Source of the DNA: Rhipicephalus microplus
Lineage: Eukaryota; Arthropoda; Arachnida; Ixodida; Ixodidae
Reading direction: 5' to 3'
Assembly: GCF_043290135.1 (NCBI RefSeq)
Contig: NC_134710.1
Coordinates: forward strand, 202,486,692 to 202,550,691
DNA length: 64,000 nt
A model generated the notes under the pieces. That model ran no database searches. It was not told the origin of the DNA and saw only the letters and a program-made list of their open reading frames with translations. Numbering within the stretch: the stretch's first letter is position 1; every line of letters begins with the position of its first letter. A program made the translations under genes and the position numbers. This document shows, piece by piece, positions 12,301 through 23,449 of the stretch.

Positions 12301-15300
12301 CGCATTCCTAAAACACTCGGAATATCGCAAAAGACGAAGAAGCAGTGAAACACCAGAAGCTCCTCGAAAGCGTATCTGTCGGCAGCCCTTTCTTAATTCA
12401 ACGACTTCGCAAGTTCACGTCAGCTTGCCTAATCGACTGCGGCATTTTGCTTATGGCAACACGTCGCCTTTGCTGCATTCTCTGGCCTCTGTGTAAGCAT
12501 ACTGCTGTTTATGTTTACTCCTATTTTTCTTCTTTCCCATACGCAGGACTCAGACATCGTGAACGTTGATTATGCGGTCAGGGCACGGCAAATCAGCCAA
12601 CGCTGTTCATTAATGGCAAGCATTCGGGGCTCTGGGCATGAACCAAGACTCCGCATACGTGGATGGTTCCGCAGAAACAGGGTATGTAATCGAAATGAAA
12701 AGAGAGGGGTGGGGGGGTACTTTAAAGCTATTTTTTCTTTTTCCTTTTTCTTGTCTGTGTTACCTCAAAGGAGCCCTGGGGCACTTTTCCAAGTAATCAT
12801 CGAATGGCTTCATTAAGAGAGCTTATTGCTTCCTAGCAATAGAAACGCAGGCTAAATTACATAAAGCATAGCCAACTGTAGCATATCGAGCACGCGCTCG
12901 CGCCGAAGAGAAATCTTCGCCCTGATGATGATGGGATAAAGTGCAAACATTACTCATACATGAAAACGCGACTACACAAACCATGCATAAAAACTGAAAG
13001 ATGGAGCGAGCGAGAAATAGGAAGAGAGAGAGAGAGAAAAAAATGGAAATAAAACTAAAGAGAGAAAAACACAGAAAAAAGCTAAACGAGAACAGGAAAA
13101 TCAGAAACGAATAAAAACAAAGGCTGCCCAGCTCCGCACTTCCTTCAGGCTTGGCACTACTTGTTCGAAGCTGCCTTAATTTTTGTTGATTGATTTATTT
13201 ATTTTTGAACGCAACAAAAACTGGGTGGCCGCTTTTCCGGCCAAAGTTCTTCTTGAGTAGCCCTAATAGCAAGGCTGTTCATGATGCGTATTGCTGTCGT
13301 ACCAACTGGTCGAACAACAGCCAAGATATAACGTAACTAGTACGCTCAGTGGAATCTCCCGTGGCAGTCCCCGACACAGACGACAAGCAGATGCCAATAC
13401 AACCGAAAATTGCACTGCTTTGCATTTTATAACACTGAGTTTACAGACGAAAGCACAGTCTTGACAAAAATACCGGACACCGAACGATGTTTTTCTTCTG
13501 TGAATTTGAGAAACTCTTCTAGCCATGATATATGTACGAGTACGTATTGTAGTGGTGCACTTAACAATATTAATGAATGGGGTTTACGTTCAACAACCAC
13601 GACATGATTGTTGGAAATAAAGGAGGAAGAAGGGGAGGTGGGCACGAGTACGAGCCAGGTGCACTGGCTCGCTCAGTTGATCCCTTGACCTTCAACGCAG
13701 CCAGACGATCGGGTCCGGGTCCCCTTTTTTGTTTCTCACAATGATTATGAGAGACGCCGTACTGGAGGACTCCGGAAGTTTCACACACCTGGGTTTATTT
13801 AACCTGCACCTAATTCTAATCACACCAGCCTATGGCATTTTGCCTTCATCGAAATGCAGTCAGGATGACCGGGATTCGATCCCGCGACTTTTAGATCAGC
13901 AGTCGAGCACCATAACCACTAGACCACCATGGCGGGTAGCAGTGCACTTGTCTTGCACTAACCGAGCAAGGAAAGGTTGATTATTTAGAAGGCGCGGAGT
14001 CAAAAAAGCTCTATTTTAAAACGCATGTACTATATAGTACTTTTACCGTTATAAATACATCTAAATTGTGGTGTCACCTGCAGAGAAGGAAACCTCAATT
14101 ATAAAGCATCTTCTTAAATTTCTAAGGAAGCGTACTTTGCTAAACATGTGAAGGCAATGATTATTTGCTCACGCACAAATAATTCGGAGTGAGTGCAAAA
14201 GTTATCGCGTTTATAACGCGTATGTAAAGCCTCAATTTGTTAAACTTAAAGCCTGACAAAATATGGACCACTTGATTCCGCATTTTCTACACAGGTAGAC
14301 ACGCCGCTTCCGCAAATACTGTACGCCGAACTCCTGTACGGCGAGCAACCTGTTAAGGGAGCCAATGTGGAGGCTGTCGTCTATTACGCAACGCAAAACA
14401 CGGTAACCACTACAGTCGTCCAGCTTCGGGACAATGGACTTCTGGGTACGTCGCATGGGGTACGTCACATCGTGACCACACTTATTACGTCGTGGCACCA
14501 ACTTTCTTGCTTTGCTGGATTCTAGGTTTGTGTACCAGTGGGCACGGGCTTATAAGACAAAAGTCAATGTACAGGTAGAATAAAAAAAAAAGAATCGTGA
14601 AGAATACTTATAGCTACATTTAGTTCGCATACGTCGCTATTTAACCAGTCTCTTGTTCTAAAAATCTTTCTTTTTTTTCTTGCAAATGACTGCTTCCTCT
14701 TTTTTGGCTTTTGCATGCAAATGAAGTGGCCATGCACTCATCTGAAAATGTAATATTTTTTTTGCTTCTCTGCTTCAGTAAAGTTTATACAAATGTACAA
14801 AATTTCCAGACCATCTGTCACGCGTCGTACCAAACAATCGTCCCACCATGCCTGCTTCGTAAAGCTTGAAGAGAAATGAAAAGTGCGGCCAGCTCTACTT
14901 CGCGAACGCTGTCGAAATAGCAAATCCGGCGGCCCTTTCTTCAGGGTCACTTTCACCTATACTTGTGCGCCTCTCATTGCATCACCCTTTTCACCGAACC
15001 TCGCGCTCGCTCACCTTGGCGTGGCGAAACCCGTTTTCTTACAACGAGTCATACTGTCATCACGCCGCAATACCCCGTGAGCAGCGCTACGTGAACGGAC
15101 AGCAACGCCTGGACTAAGAACAGCTTCAGTGATAAAAGGCACGGAATGATTATACCTTCATACTGGCAAACTCTCCCGATTCGCCCGGGAGATGCCGATT
15201 TTTACAGTGTTCCCGATTGTACGGGCGTGGCCAGCAATCCCCCGATGATGAGCCCTTACCCTACCCGAAAGGAAAATAACAAAGTGGTTCCAAAGATTTC

Positions 15301-18300
15301 CTAGCATTGAAGTACTCCAACAGCTTGTCTTAGTGCCCTCACCTCCAGCCATTGATGTAAGGGTAAGGTAGGCAGCCGCACGTGTTGCGGCCTCCGGCAC
15401 GCTCATTTTATCTCGACAAGGAACTCCCGATAACATCACACTGCAGCGCACGCAAACTTAGCATCGCCGTCGTTCAATGGTATGCGGCAATGGATGGGGG
15501 TACCATGTTTTCCATGTCATGGCTAATTTTGCATGATCACTGGTGTGCAAAAAAGATTAGCTGAAGTTACTCAGAGCTGTACATGCTGTTGCGGTTACTG
15601 CAGCCATGAGAAGCAATGGATAACAACCTGTGCATTTTTTTCTTGTTCTTTTCTTTTGTTTTTTTATTGTCGCTTTTTCATTATGCAAGCATAAAATCTT
15701 GCCTAACTAGCCCAACTTTGCATCTCGTTGCTCTTGTAATATGACCTTACGGAGAAAGCACACTTTCGCTTGGGGATGCAGAGCCGGACGTGACCAAGGG
15801 TGACGGCGTGTACAGCGGCTACTTTCTGGCTGCATCTCGGAGAGGTGGTTGGTACAGTGTCCTGTTGAAGGCCTCAAGTATTCAAGCGACGACCGTCAGC
15901 TCCGATGCAAGCCATGGCGCCTCCTTCCAGAGGGAAGAGTTCGTTGGCTCCTTCTGGGCATCTGAGCAAAACAAGGCGCCATTTCCGCCTGGTACAGTGC
16001 GTGACTTGAGCGTAAAACGCATCGATTTGCCCAACATCACTTTTCAGTGGTCAGCTCCTGGAAACGAGTACGACAACGGCGACGGTAAGAAAGAATGGCC
16101 GGAAACTTACGCAAGGGTTTGTTTGGGATCCGGCACTTGCAAAGTGGGATCTTTCGTAAATGCGCAGCGCCACCACTCCTCGGCATGTGGTCTGGTTATA
16201 TCCACTTGAGTGGCGGGGGCTATGTTTGTGCACGCAACTTGTTTATGCCTGTTGTGTCCACTTGTAGCAAAAGAAGAGCAACAAGCGTGACTTATTAGAC
16301 GAATTAAACCTTCTGCAGAGTCAGTATGTCTTGCCTTAAACTGAGTGTGCTGCATATAACTATAGCCGACCACTTTGGTAAAGGCACTACGATGATCGAC
16401 GGGTCGTGCCACTTGGTGTGCTCCCCTTGCAAGGAAGCGTTAACATCGGGCAAGCTGCCCTTACTGAACGGAACTTCAAGTTGACCCACGCACACCTTCG
16501 CATACTACTTTTAGTGGGAGATAGTGGTTTTTTTTTTGTCATCTTTGAAATGACTGCAACAAAAAGTAATTGTGCACATATTTGTAGCCTATGATTTCAT
16601 AGTTTTTATATCAAACCTAAATATGACTGACTGCAGAATGAAATATTTAATTAGACGCTAATTGCAACAAATTCCTGAAACTTATACAAAACATATTGCT
16701 TCATTTTCTTGCTGTGAATGTAATACATATAGTGCTTTGAAATTACCTTACGTAAATTGATATATTCGAAGACGGTGCATCATAACTTGCGCCTCGCTAG
16801 CTATATACATCATCTCTAGTTTATTGTCTTTCTTTTTCTTTTGTCAGTAAATTAGCGAGCGCTCCACCATAGGACAAGTCGCGTTTATGTCTAGTTACGA
16901 CATTGTGGCGCAGCAGCCTTTCACACGATCGGCAAAAACAAAGCATCTCGGAATGCAGCCAAGATATATTCAACGTTTGCAGCACGCAGAAATGTGGCTA
17001 ACATAATTATGTTTTTAGTGCACCGGGCAATGAGCTGCGCCTAGCCGAAAATACCCAGTAACGCGGTGTTTATTAGCAGTGACCATACCATTTACGTTAA
17101 GGTATTACCGTTCCGCGTTAATATTCCAAGATCCCAAAACGTGTTTTCTGCGTGAGCTACTCGATGTGTACAGCAACATTATCAGATGATTACATGCCTT
17201 GCAGATTGAAACAGTCAGGTGCCGACAAAGCTGACATTAAATTTCCGTACTAACCGTCACGTTTTCCGTACGATTGCTATTTCCGTACAAGCCGACATTC
17301 CTCAAAGACCCCAATATTGAAATTTTCTTGTAGTGAGCATTTGAATTCTATAACCATATGCTTCATATGTATAATTGCGCAAAAGGCTGCTTAATGTTAC
17401 GAATTCTGCACATATCGTTAAAATATATACACCTCACAAAACGTTGTCTGCCATCTTCAAAATTGCAGTTCTACCTTTGTCGCTTCCTAGAAGTGTGTGC
17501 TGAAGGACCACCAGAAGAAATGTTGCATGCATTTATTGGATAATATGTATTGCACACAAGAGGCTTCAGCATTTTAAACCTGATTTCCTTGCAGGTTCTG
17601 GTTCCACCTACGAACTCCGTTACTCCCTGTACCAACAACGCCTGTCAAACGATTTCGCTAACCAAGTTGGTATTGAATTCACACAAGATCAAATGTTCGG
17701 GGACGATGAATCAGCCTCCTTGTCGCTTCCACACAGAAATCCCGATAAGACTGTCGTTTATTATTTCGCTCTTCGAACGAAGAACAAGAACAACCGCTAT
17801 AGCGACATCTCAAACATTGTGGCTGTTGTAATAGACGGCCACTTAGGAATGACCACAGCAGTACCTGAGAGGAACAGCATGAGCGAGAATACTTCCATAA
17901 GCTTTAACGCCACCACAAGAAAAGATGTGGAAGACGCTGTACCAAATAGCACAGCAGGGACAGTGCTAAACAGGACTTCAGATGATACTGCATCATCTTC
18001 AGTTCTCTTGTACTTCAACCACTTCACCGAGCAGCAGTTTTACATTCTACTTGCCAGTGTAGCCGGTGGGTTTGTCTTGCTCGTTCTACTGGTCAATTGT
18101 GTAATATGCCTGGTCTGCCTACGGCATCGAAGGTCGGACGGCAAACGCCGAGATACCGAGTGCGCCGTTATCGAGAACGTAGTAAGCCCCGATAAGCCTA
18201 TCAATGCATACGAAGAACGCACTAGATTTGATGCACCGGAAGACGTTGGAGCACTGCGCAAGAAACTATCCAATTTATCCCAACGTCGCGATCGGGCCAA

Positions 18301-18724
18301 CAATATGACACATGAGAACTCTCCGGGTGCGCGCGTGAGTGTGGTGCCTTTGTCGACTAAAGATTGTGAACACGATCCGCCTATTGCTCTCGAACCGTTG
18401 AATGAGCAGGCGGTGCCAAATCCCGGCGCTCCCAGCGCCATGCCTCGAAGTGCAACAAAAGAGAAGCCGCAAAGCATTCGCACAGTGGCTGTCGAGTTCA
18501 GGGCGAACAACACGGGGGAGACGGCACCAGTAGCGTTAGGTCAGGGGCACATGCTGCAGCGCCGGGCGTCCGGTTCACTCCGCTCGTCTAAGAGGTCAAA
18601 TTCATCTTCACGCGTAACAAAGGTGTCGGACAAGTCGACACGTACGGATCGAAACAAAGCACCGGGTCCAGCTGACCATGTGCGAAAGCGCAGTGGTGAC
18701 TATTACGACCTAGGAGTTGTCTAA
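9157..18724 (+). CDS. CLCA-like protein gene, 3' part in five exons
   Basis: Joined exons 9157-9363, 12547-12681, 14295-14445, 15782-16084 and 17595-18724 total 1926 nt, which is 641 codons and a stop. All junctions keep the frame (phases 0, 0, 1, 1) and use AG acceptors and GT donors. The product belongs to the calcium-activated chloride channel regulator (CLCA) family, cell-surface or shed proteins that modulate TMEM16-type chloride conductance in vertebrates. Family blocks seen are ILYAELLYGEQPVKGANVEA, KGDGVYSGYF and WSAPGNEYDNGD. In the partial product the fibronectin-III-like domain spans about residues 235-347, then a stalk with four N-glycosylation sequons, a membrane helix at 414-440 and a tail of about 200 residues. 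The N-terminal HExxH protease and VWA parts are not found in this window. The family call is strong; function in ticks is inferred only. Confidence 0.85.
10450..10719. mobile_element. Palindromic MITE with 64-bp arms
   Basis: The left arm 10450-10513 (starting CCCAAGCATTTCCCCGAGGG) and the right arm 10656-10719 are near-perfect inverted copies around a 142-bp centre. Long arms and no coding capacity fit a MITE or fold-back element. It lies inside the larger TIR element, so it inserted later or travels with it. Confidence 0.8.
10832..11407 (-). CDS. Putative Ala/Arg/Glu-rich repeat protein (unrecognised; possibly STPR-like)
   Basis: This is a 191-codon minus-strand frame starting at an ATG. 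Residues about 50-120 are four 18-residue repeats with the core AELRAREAEDKRAKRAAD, a highly charged helical repeat. It resembles the tandem short basic repeats of STPR (FMBP-1-like) proteins, although those have 23-residue units. The frame lies in a TIR element within a host intron, and the opposite strand and another frame are also open because the unit is 54 bp. It may therefore be a mobile-element product or a chance frame in a repeat. No function is assigned. Confidence 0.3.
   Translation of the reverse strand: MDVLETTLPSTTNAVQPNASTAPVVGGDGTAVVSPTLEDKAALRRARETERKRAKRAADAELRAREAECKRAKRAADAELRAREAEDKRAKRAEDAELRARETEDKRAKRAADGELRAREAEMRRQHRAANAAQDVERQRKRQAEKGDEGRRQDAARNRQRRVDVPEAVPASERAARERVRALDFARPDAS
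11047..11262. repeat. Four tandem 54-bp repeats
   Basis: The units are 11047-11100, 11101-11154, 11155-11208 and 11209-11262, each exactly 54 bp, with the shared core CTGCACGCTTCGCCCGCTT. Differences are mostly single bases. A unit length divisible by three keeps several frames open. Confidence 0.95.
12547..12681 (+). CDS. CLCA-like gene, second recognised exon
   Basis: This exon has 45 codons, phase 0 to 0, between a CATACGCAG acceptor and an AGG|GTATGT donor. It includes MASIRGSGHEPRLRIRGWF, which matches the CLCA segment just before the conserved YA-(x)3-G block. The preceding intron is 3.2 kb and carries a TIR element. Confidence 0.8.
13577..13938 (-). mobile_element. SINE family A copy split by about 125 bp
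   Basis: The tail piece (GGGGTTTACGTTCAACAACC) is at 13577-13611. The rest, from ATTATGAGAGACGCCGTACT to the tRNA-like head ending GACCACCATGGCGGG, is at 13738-13935. About 125 bp of unrelated sequence lies between, bordered by ACATGATTG and ACAATGATT, which looks like an imperfect duplicated target of a later insertion. It lies in a CLCA intron. Confidence 0.7.
14295..14445 (+). CDS. CLCA-like gene, third recognised exon
   Basis: This exon is 151 nt, phase 0 to 1, between TTTTCTACACAG and CTGG|GTACGT. It encodes the most conserved CLCA signature here: ILYAELLYGEQPVKGANVEA and then VVQLRDNGLLG, equivalent to the YAEVxQGxxPVxGANVTA and LxLLDNG blocks of vertebrate CLCA proteins. Confidence 0.9.
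15782..16084 (+). CDS. CLCA-like gene, fourth recognised exon
   Basis: This exon is 303 nt, phase 1 to 1, with the acceptor GGGGATGCAG and the donor GACG|GTAAGA. It begins with a split Glu codon and reads EPDVTKGDGVYSGYFLAAS, the family block NDGIYSRYF, and ends inside the fibronectin-III-like fold at WSAPGNEYDNGD. Codon usage is GC-rich at third positions, unlike the AT-rich introns. Confidence 0.9.
17595..18724 (+). CDS. CLCA-like gene, terminal exon: end of FnIII-like domain, transmembrane helix and cytoplasmic tail
   Basis: The acceptor TTTCCTTGCAG and phase 1 fit the previous donor. The exon completes the fibronectin-III-like fold (YYFALRTKNKNNRYSDISNI). It then encodes a Ser/Thr-rich stalk with sequons NTS, NAT, NST and NRT. 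At 18038-18118 is a hydrophobic helix beginning FYILLASVAGGFVLLVLL, followed by basic RHRR, the expected inside-positive flank. About 200 polar residues follow, rich in Ser, Arg and Lys, and end near YYDLGVV. Vertebrate CLCA proteins have no tail or a short one, so this tail is unusual. TAA ends the frame at 18722-18724. Confidence 0.9.
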
Positions 18725-20550
18725 CGCACACTATGCGTCTCACTTAAAAAAAAAACCCCTTCGGTAAGAATCACAACTGAAAATTCACACAAGCCAAATC
18801 TTGAAAAAGATATTAGTGCTATTCATACTACTGAACAGAAACCAACAGCCAGAGAAGCGATAAGTATAAAAAATTTCCGAACTGGGAATGTCTTAAATCC
18901 CCTAAATTTTTTACAGTTTGTATGTGTACACCAGGGTAAACACCAACACATCTACGAGCATAAATACAAAAAGGTACAGACCACCCTCCACGCTTGCTCG
19001 ACATGAAATCCCGACTACGCTCCAGAAAAGCAGAATCGCGTGCAGGGGGTTTATTGCCTTTATTATATCACGGTTGAATATTCCTTCAGTGCATGAAGTT
19101 TGTGAAATGTTTTTTTGCGCGTCAGCGAAGTGCAAGAAACTCAACAAAGGTTTTTTTTCCCCCACACAAATCATGGAGAGAGCAAGACGCAAATGGAGGC
19201 GTGTAGACCAAAGAAGTTTGCAGTGTCGTCCGCGTTTCTCTGCAGCAGCAACGAAAGCTCGCTCCTCGTTCCTTCACAATGAGTTCCCGTTACAAGTTTC
19301 TGCGATGCGAAAGGAAGGCGTTGTAGCTATAATTTTGAAAATTTTAACGTGTGGTTACATAACGTTAAATGTGCCCTTTTATGTAAAAGTATATAGTGCT
19401 GGATAATCCTGAAGCGAAAGAAAATAAGCAGCATGAAGCTCCCATGAAGCTACATATATTATGCGAATATGACATTGCTAACAGCGGCTTATACGTAAGT
19501 AAAAGAAATCAAAATAAACAGCTCCGAATCGAAAATTTTAGAGACACCAACCATAATATACAAGCATATCTAACTGCGCACCTTGTGTGCTCGTCAAGCT
19601 GCAGGCATCCCACACATGTAGCACTTTCCAAGTCTGTCTCCAACGGTGCAGTCAAGATACTGCGCCTGAGATATTCAAATAGAAATGTCCCCCCATTAAA
19701 TTTTTTGCGCAGGAAACCACGTCGAAAGGGACAATACTTAGGCGCCTAATAAGTGTGCATTCATTGTTTTAGTGTGAGCAGAAAATAATGTTCGGAATAC
19801 ACATTTGCAACTCAGTGAAGTCTCCTGTTTGCAGTCCGTCAGAATATTTCTTAGTAGTTTTATTTTTTTTTAAATCGTCTTCTCTCTTTCTTCTTTTCTT
19901 ACTCTCTGTTTTTCGCTGTCTCTTTATACATCTTCCTTTCTCTTTCTCTTTCTCTCTCTCTCTCTGCATTCGTTCTCTGCAGTCTCGTCTTCTTTCTTTC
20001 TATTTCTTTCTCTCTCCTTCTCTTTATCTTCTCGTTCTGCTTTCCTCGTTTCCGTCCTTCTCACCCAAATCACTGCTACCTTTTCCCCACTACCATTTCC
20101 CAACCCTTCATTATACTATACTATACAAAGCTATGCTATGCTCTGCTAGCATGCACGCGTGTTGCAGAGAAAGGCGTAGCCAATCATTTACTCAACATCC
20201 CAGTTCATCAGGATGGTCACTCAGCTAAGAGGTACTAAGAATCAAATGTAAAGTCAGGCAGAATCGTATTTGCATTGTTGAGGTGTTTATGCATTCTTAA
20301 GCCCATTGTAGTGTATGATTGGAAATGCCATTAGTTTATATATTCTCTTTAAATATAACTGCTGATTCTTAAGTGCTATGTGACTACGTTGTGCAGCGGT
20401 ACAAATAGAGTGAACATATCAGCTTTCGGATTGTATTTCATTACTTCAAAATGTCATGCCGATGATAATTAAATACTATGAAAGAAAAATGAAAGTGGAT
20501 AGCCCAGTACTTACGACGTTGGATTGTAGCTAGGCGGTTTCGAGTCTCAC
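18725..20550. other. 3' flank of the CLCA-like gene and intergenic sequence
   Basis: No further gene is seen. An A-run lies 25 bp after the stop. The first AATAAA I noticed downstream is near 19513, which would make a 3' UTR of about 0.8 kb if it is used. 19860-20090 is a long pyrimidine-rich tract (TCTTT/CTCTCT), and its antisense Lys/Glu-rich frame is compositional, not a gene. Confidence 0.5.
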
Positions 20551-20555
20551 ATCGC

Positions 20556-21816
<1,261 letters not shown>

Positions 21817-22128
21817 GTGCAGTGTCCAGCGGGCAGCGGAACGAAGGGAATTACATTTAACTCCGAGTGCTTTCATCGGCAGCTGCGAAAACGATGTGCT
21901 GTGCAACGATGCAGTAGAAACAAACGTATGCATGGTGACCCATGTCTCCTAGATAAGAACCACGGACAATGGTTCCGAATGCACTGCTCGCTGGACTTTC
22001 ATCCATCAGTATTTCTGCAGCCCGGTTTCCTTCGTGAACATGCAGTGCCTACTATTCGCGTTATCGATGAGCATATTGCCAAGTTATCTATCGCGGTACA
22101 ATTTGCATGTCTTCATTTGCATACGTAG
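21817..22128 (+). pseudogene. Possible THAP-type zinc-finger remnant
   Basis: The frame contains CAVQRCSRNK, then a Trp, then CSLDFHPSVFLQPGFLREHA and PTI. THAP domains (C2CH DNA-binding fingers of transposase-derived proteins) have C-x2-4-C near the start, an invariant Trp, a C-x2-H pair and a closing AVPTIF box. Most of this order is visible, but the middle FHRFP segment is missing and the His of the C-x2-H pair is Asp. It is probably a decayed fragment of a THAP transposon or gene. Confidence is limited because the match is partial. Confidence 0.35.
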
Positions 22129-22440
22129 CGGTAATTTATCGGAGCATAATGCAAAAACGAAGAACATAACGCAGGGAGTGTCCGAAGATTTTTTTGTTCC
22201 TATTACCTTTTTGTGCAGTGTAATAAATTTTAGTTATTGTGACCATTCAATAAAACCAATATGTAATCATTTTGGCATGACTAGGCGTCATTTCTTTCTG
22301 TTAAAACAAAAGATCACAAGAATTGTGCATGCTAAAGAACCTGCGTATGTGTAAAACAAACAAGCCACGTTGCAGATATGACATGTATACGCTGGTACGC
22401 TGTTGGTTGCCTTAATCCATCGGCGGAAGATGCCACGAAG

Positions 22441-22640
22441 CCCAGCCGCGGTGGTCGCTAAGGTATTCAGCTGCTGACCCGCAGGTCACGCGATCGGATC
22501 TCGGTTGCGGCGGCTGCATTTTCGATGGAGGCGAAAATGCTGTAGGCCCGTGTGCTCAGATTTTGTTGCACGTTAAAGAACCCCAGGTGGTCGAAATTGC
22601 TAAAGCCCTGCACTACGGCGTCTCTCATAATCGTACACGA
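22441..22640 (+). mobile_element. SINE family A copy
   Basis: The tRNA-like head is CCAGCCGCGGTGGTCGCTAA and the body TTTTCGATGGAGGCGAAAATG, then AACCCCAGGTGGTCGAAATT and GGCGTCTCTCATAATCGTAC. The terminal GTTTTGGGACGTTAAACCCC segment is missing, so the 3' end is truncated. No TSD was recognised. Confidence 0.85.
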
Positions 22641-22729
22641 TCAGGTAGAGGCAAAATCAAGCCGCGAGCCGTTGAGCAATTCATCAGGAAAGAGAAAAAA
22701 AGGGTAAATTTATTGGTTCGGTTTTTTTT

Positions 22730-23005
22730 TTTGTGAGACACAACATTGAAGAGGAGTAACAGACAAGGATGTCAAGGAAAGTGAAGAAGATGTTATTGGA
22801 AGTAATTGTAATGTAAATGTTGAGAAAGAAAAGTAGACGAAAAGATAACTTGCCACCGGCAGGTACCGAACCTGTGACCGTCGGATAACACGCCCGATGC
22901 TATAACACTGAGCTACAGCGGCAGTCATTCCTCCTTCCGCATCATATGCTATATATGTGCATTTAAAGTTGGGAGAGTCAGTCAGCCCCAACAGCAGCCC
23001 TTACG
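22730..23005 (-). mobile_element. tRNA-derived SINE, family B (reverse copy)
   Basis: On the minus strand a tRNA-like unit reads CGCTGTAGCTCAGTGTTATA (box A) and CAGGTTCGGTACCTG (box B). A body follows with TCGTCTACTTTTCTTTCTCA and CATTTACATTACAATTACTT and an A-rich tail (the T-run at 22722-22733 on the plus strand). The same body recurs at 23060-23340 and after 61718. Confidence 0.8.
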
Positions 23006-23059
23006 CAGAGTATAGAACTCTTTTTTGCCTGTTTGGCGTCACGTAGCACTTGATTTAAC

Positions 23060-23340
23060 ACAAGTTAGAGGCGCTGACTGACGCCACCAGCTTTAAAGGA
23101 TATACATCCTAGAAACTGGACGGAGGAATCACCGCCGCCGTAGCTGAGTGGTAGAGCTTCGCACGCGTTATTCGAAGGCCGCAGATTTTGTCCCTGCTGG
23201 TGGCAAGTTACATTTTCGTCCACTTTTCTTTCTTCACATTTACATTACAATTACTTCTAATAACATCCCCTATACTTTCCTTGGAATCTTGTCTGTTCTC
23301 CAGGAATAAGTTGTTATTCCTAGAGAATAATATTTCAGGC
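23060..23340 (+). mobile_element. tRNA-derived SINE, family B (forward copy)
   Basis: The copy shows GCTGACTGAC, then CGCCGTAGCTGAGTGGTAGA (box A), a box-B-like stretch, CTGGTGGCAAGTTACATTTT and the shared body CACTTTTCTTTCTTCACATT. It faces the reverse copy at 22730-23005. Homology extends at least 80 bp upstream of the tRNA-like part in both, so that segment belongs to the repeat unit. Confidence 0.75.
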
Positions 23341-23415
23341 TGTATGAGATAGCAGAAGAGGGGGTCGAGTTCAGCCGTGCCGGAAGAAGCGGTATTGCCA
23401 GAAGGAAAGCATCTG

Positions 23416-23447
23416 GTTAGGTTAGATTAGGTTAGGTTAGGTTAGGT
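23416..23447. repeat. Short TTAGG-like telomeric-type tract
   Basis: Six to seven TTAGG units with one variant (TTAGA). TTAGG is the usual arthropod telomere unit, so this may be an interstitial telomeric repeat, but the tract is short enough to arise by chance slippage. Confidence 0.7.
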
Positions 23448-23449
23448 CT

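Noticed and set aside
18275..18513. Minus-strand frames over the CLCA terminal exon
   Set aside because: Antisense shadows of a strongly supported coding exon.
19769..19969. Lys/Glu-rich minus-strand frame
   Set aside because: It is the complement of a TCTTT/CTCTCT pyrimidine tract; a compositional artefact.
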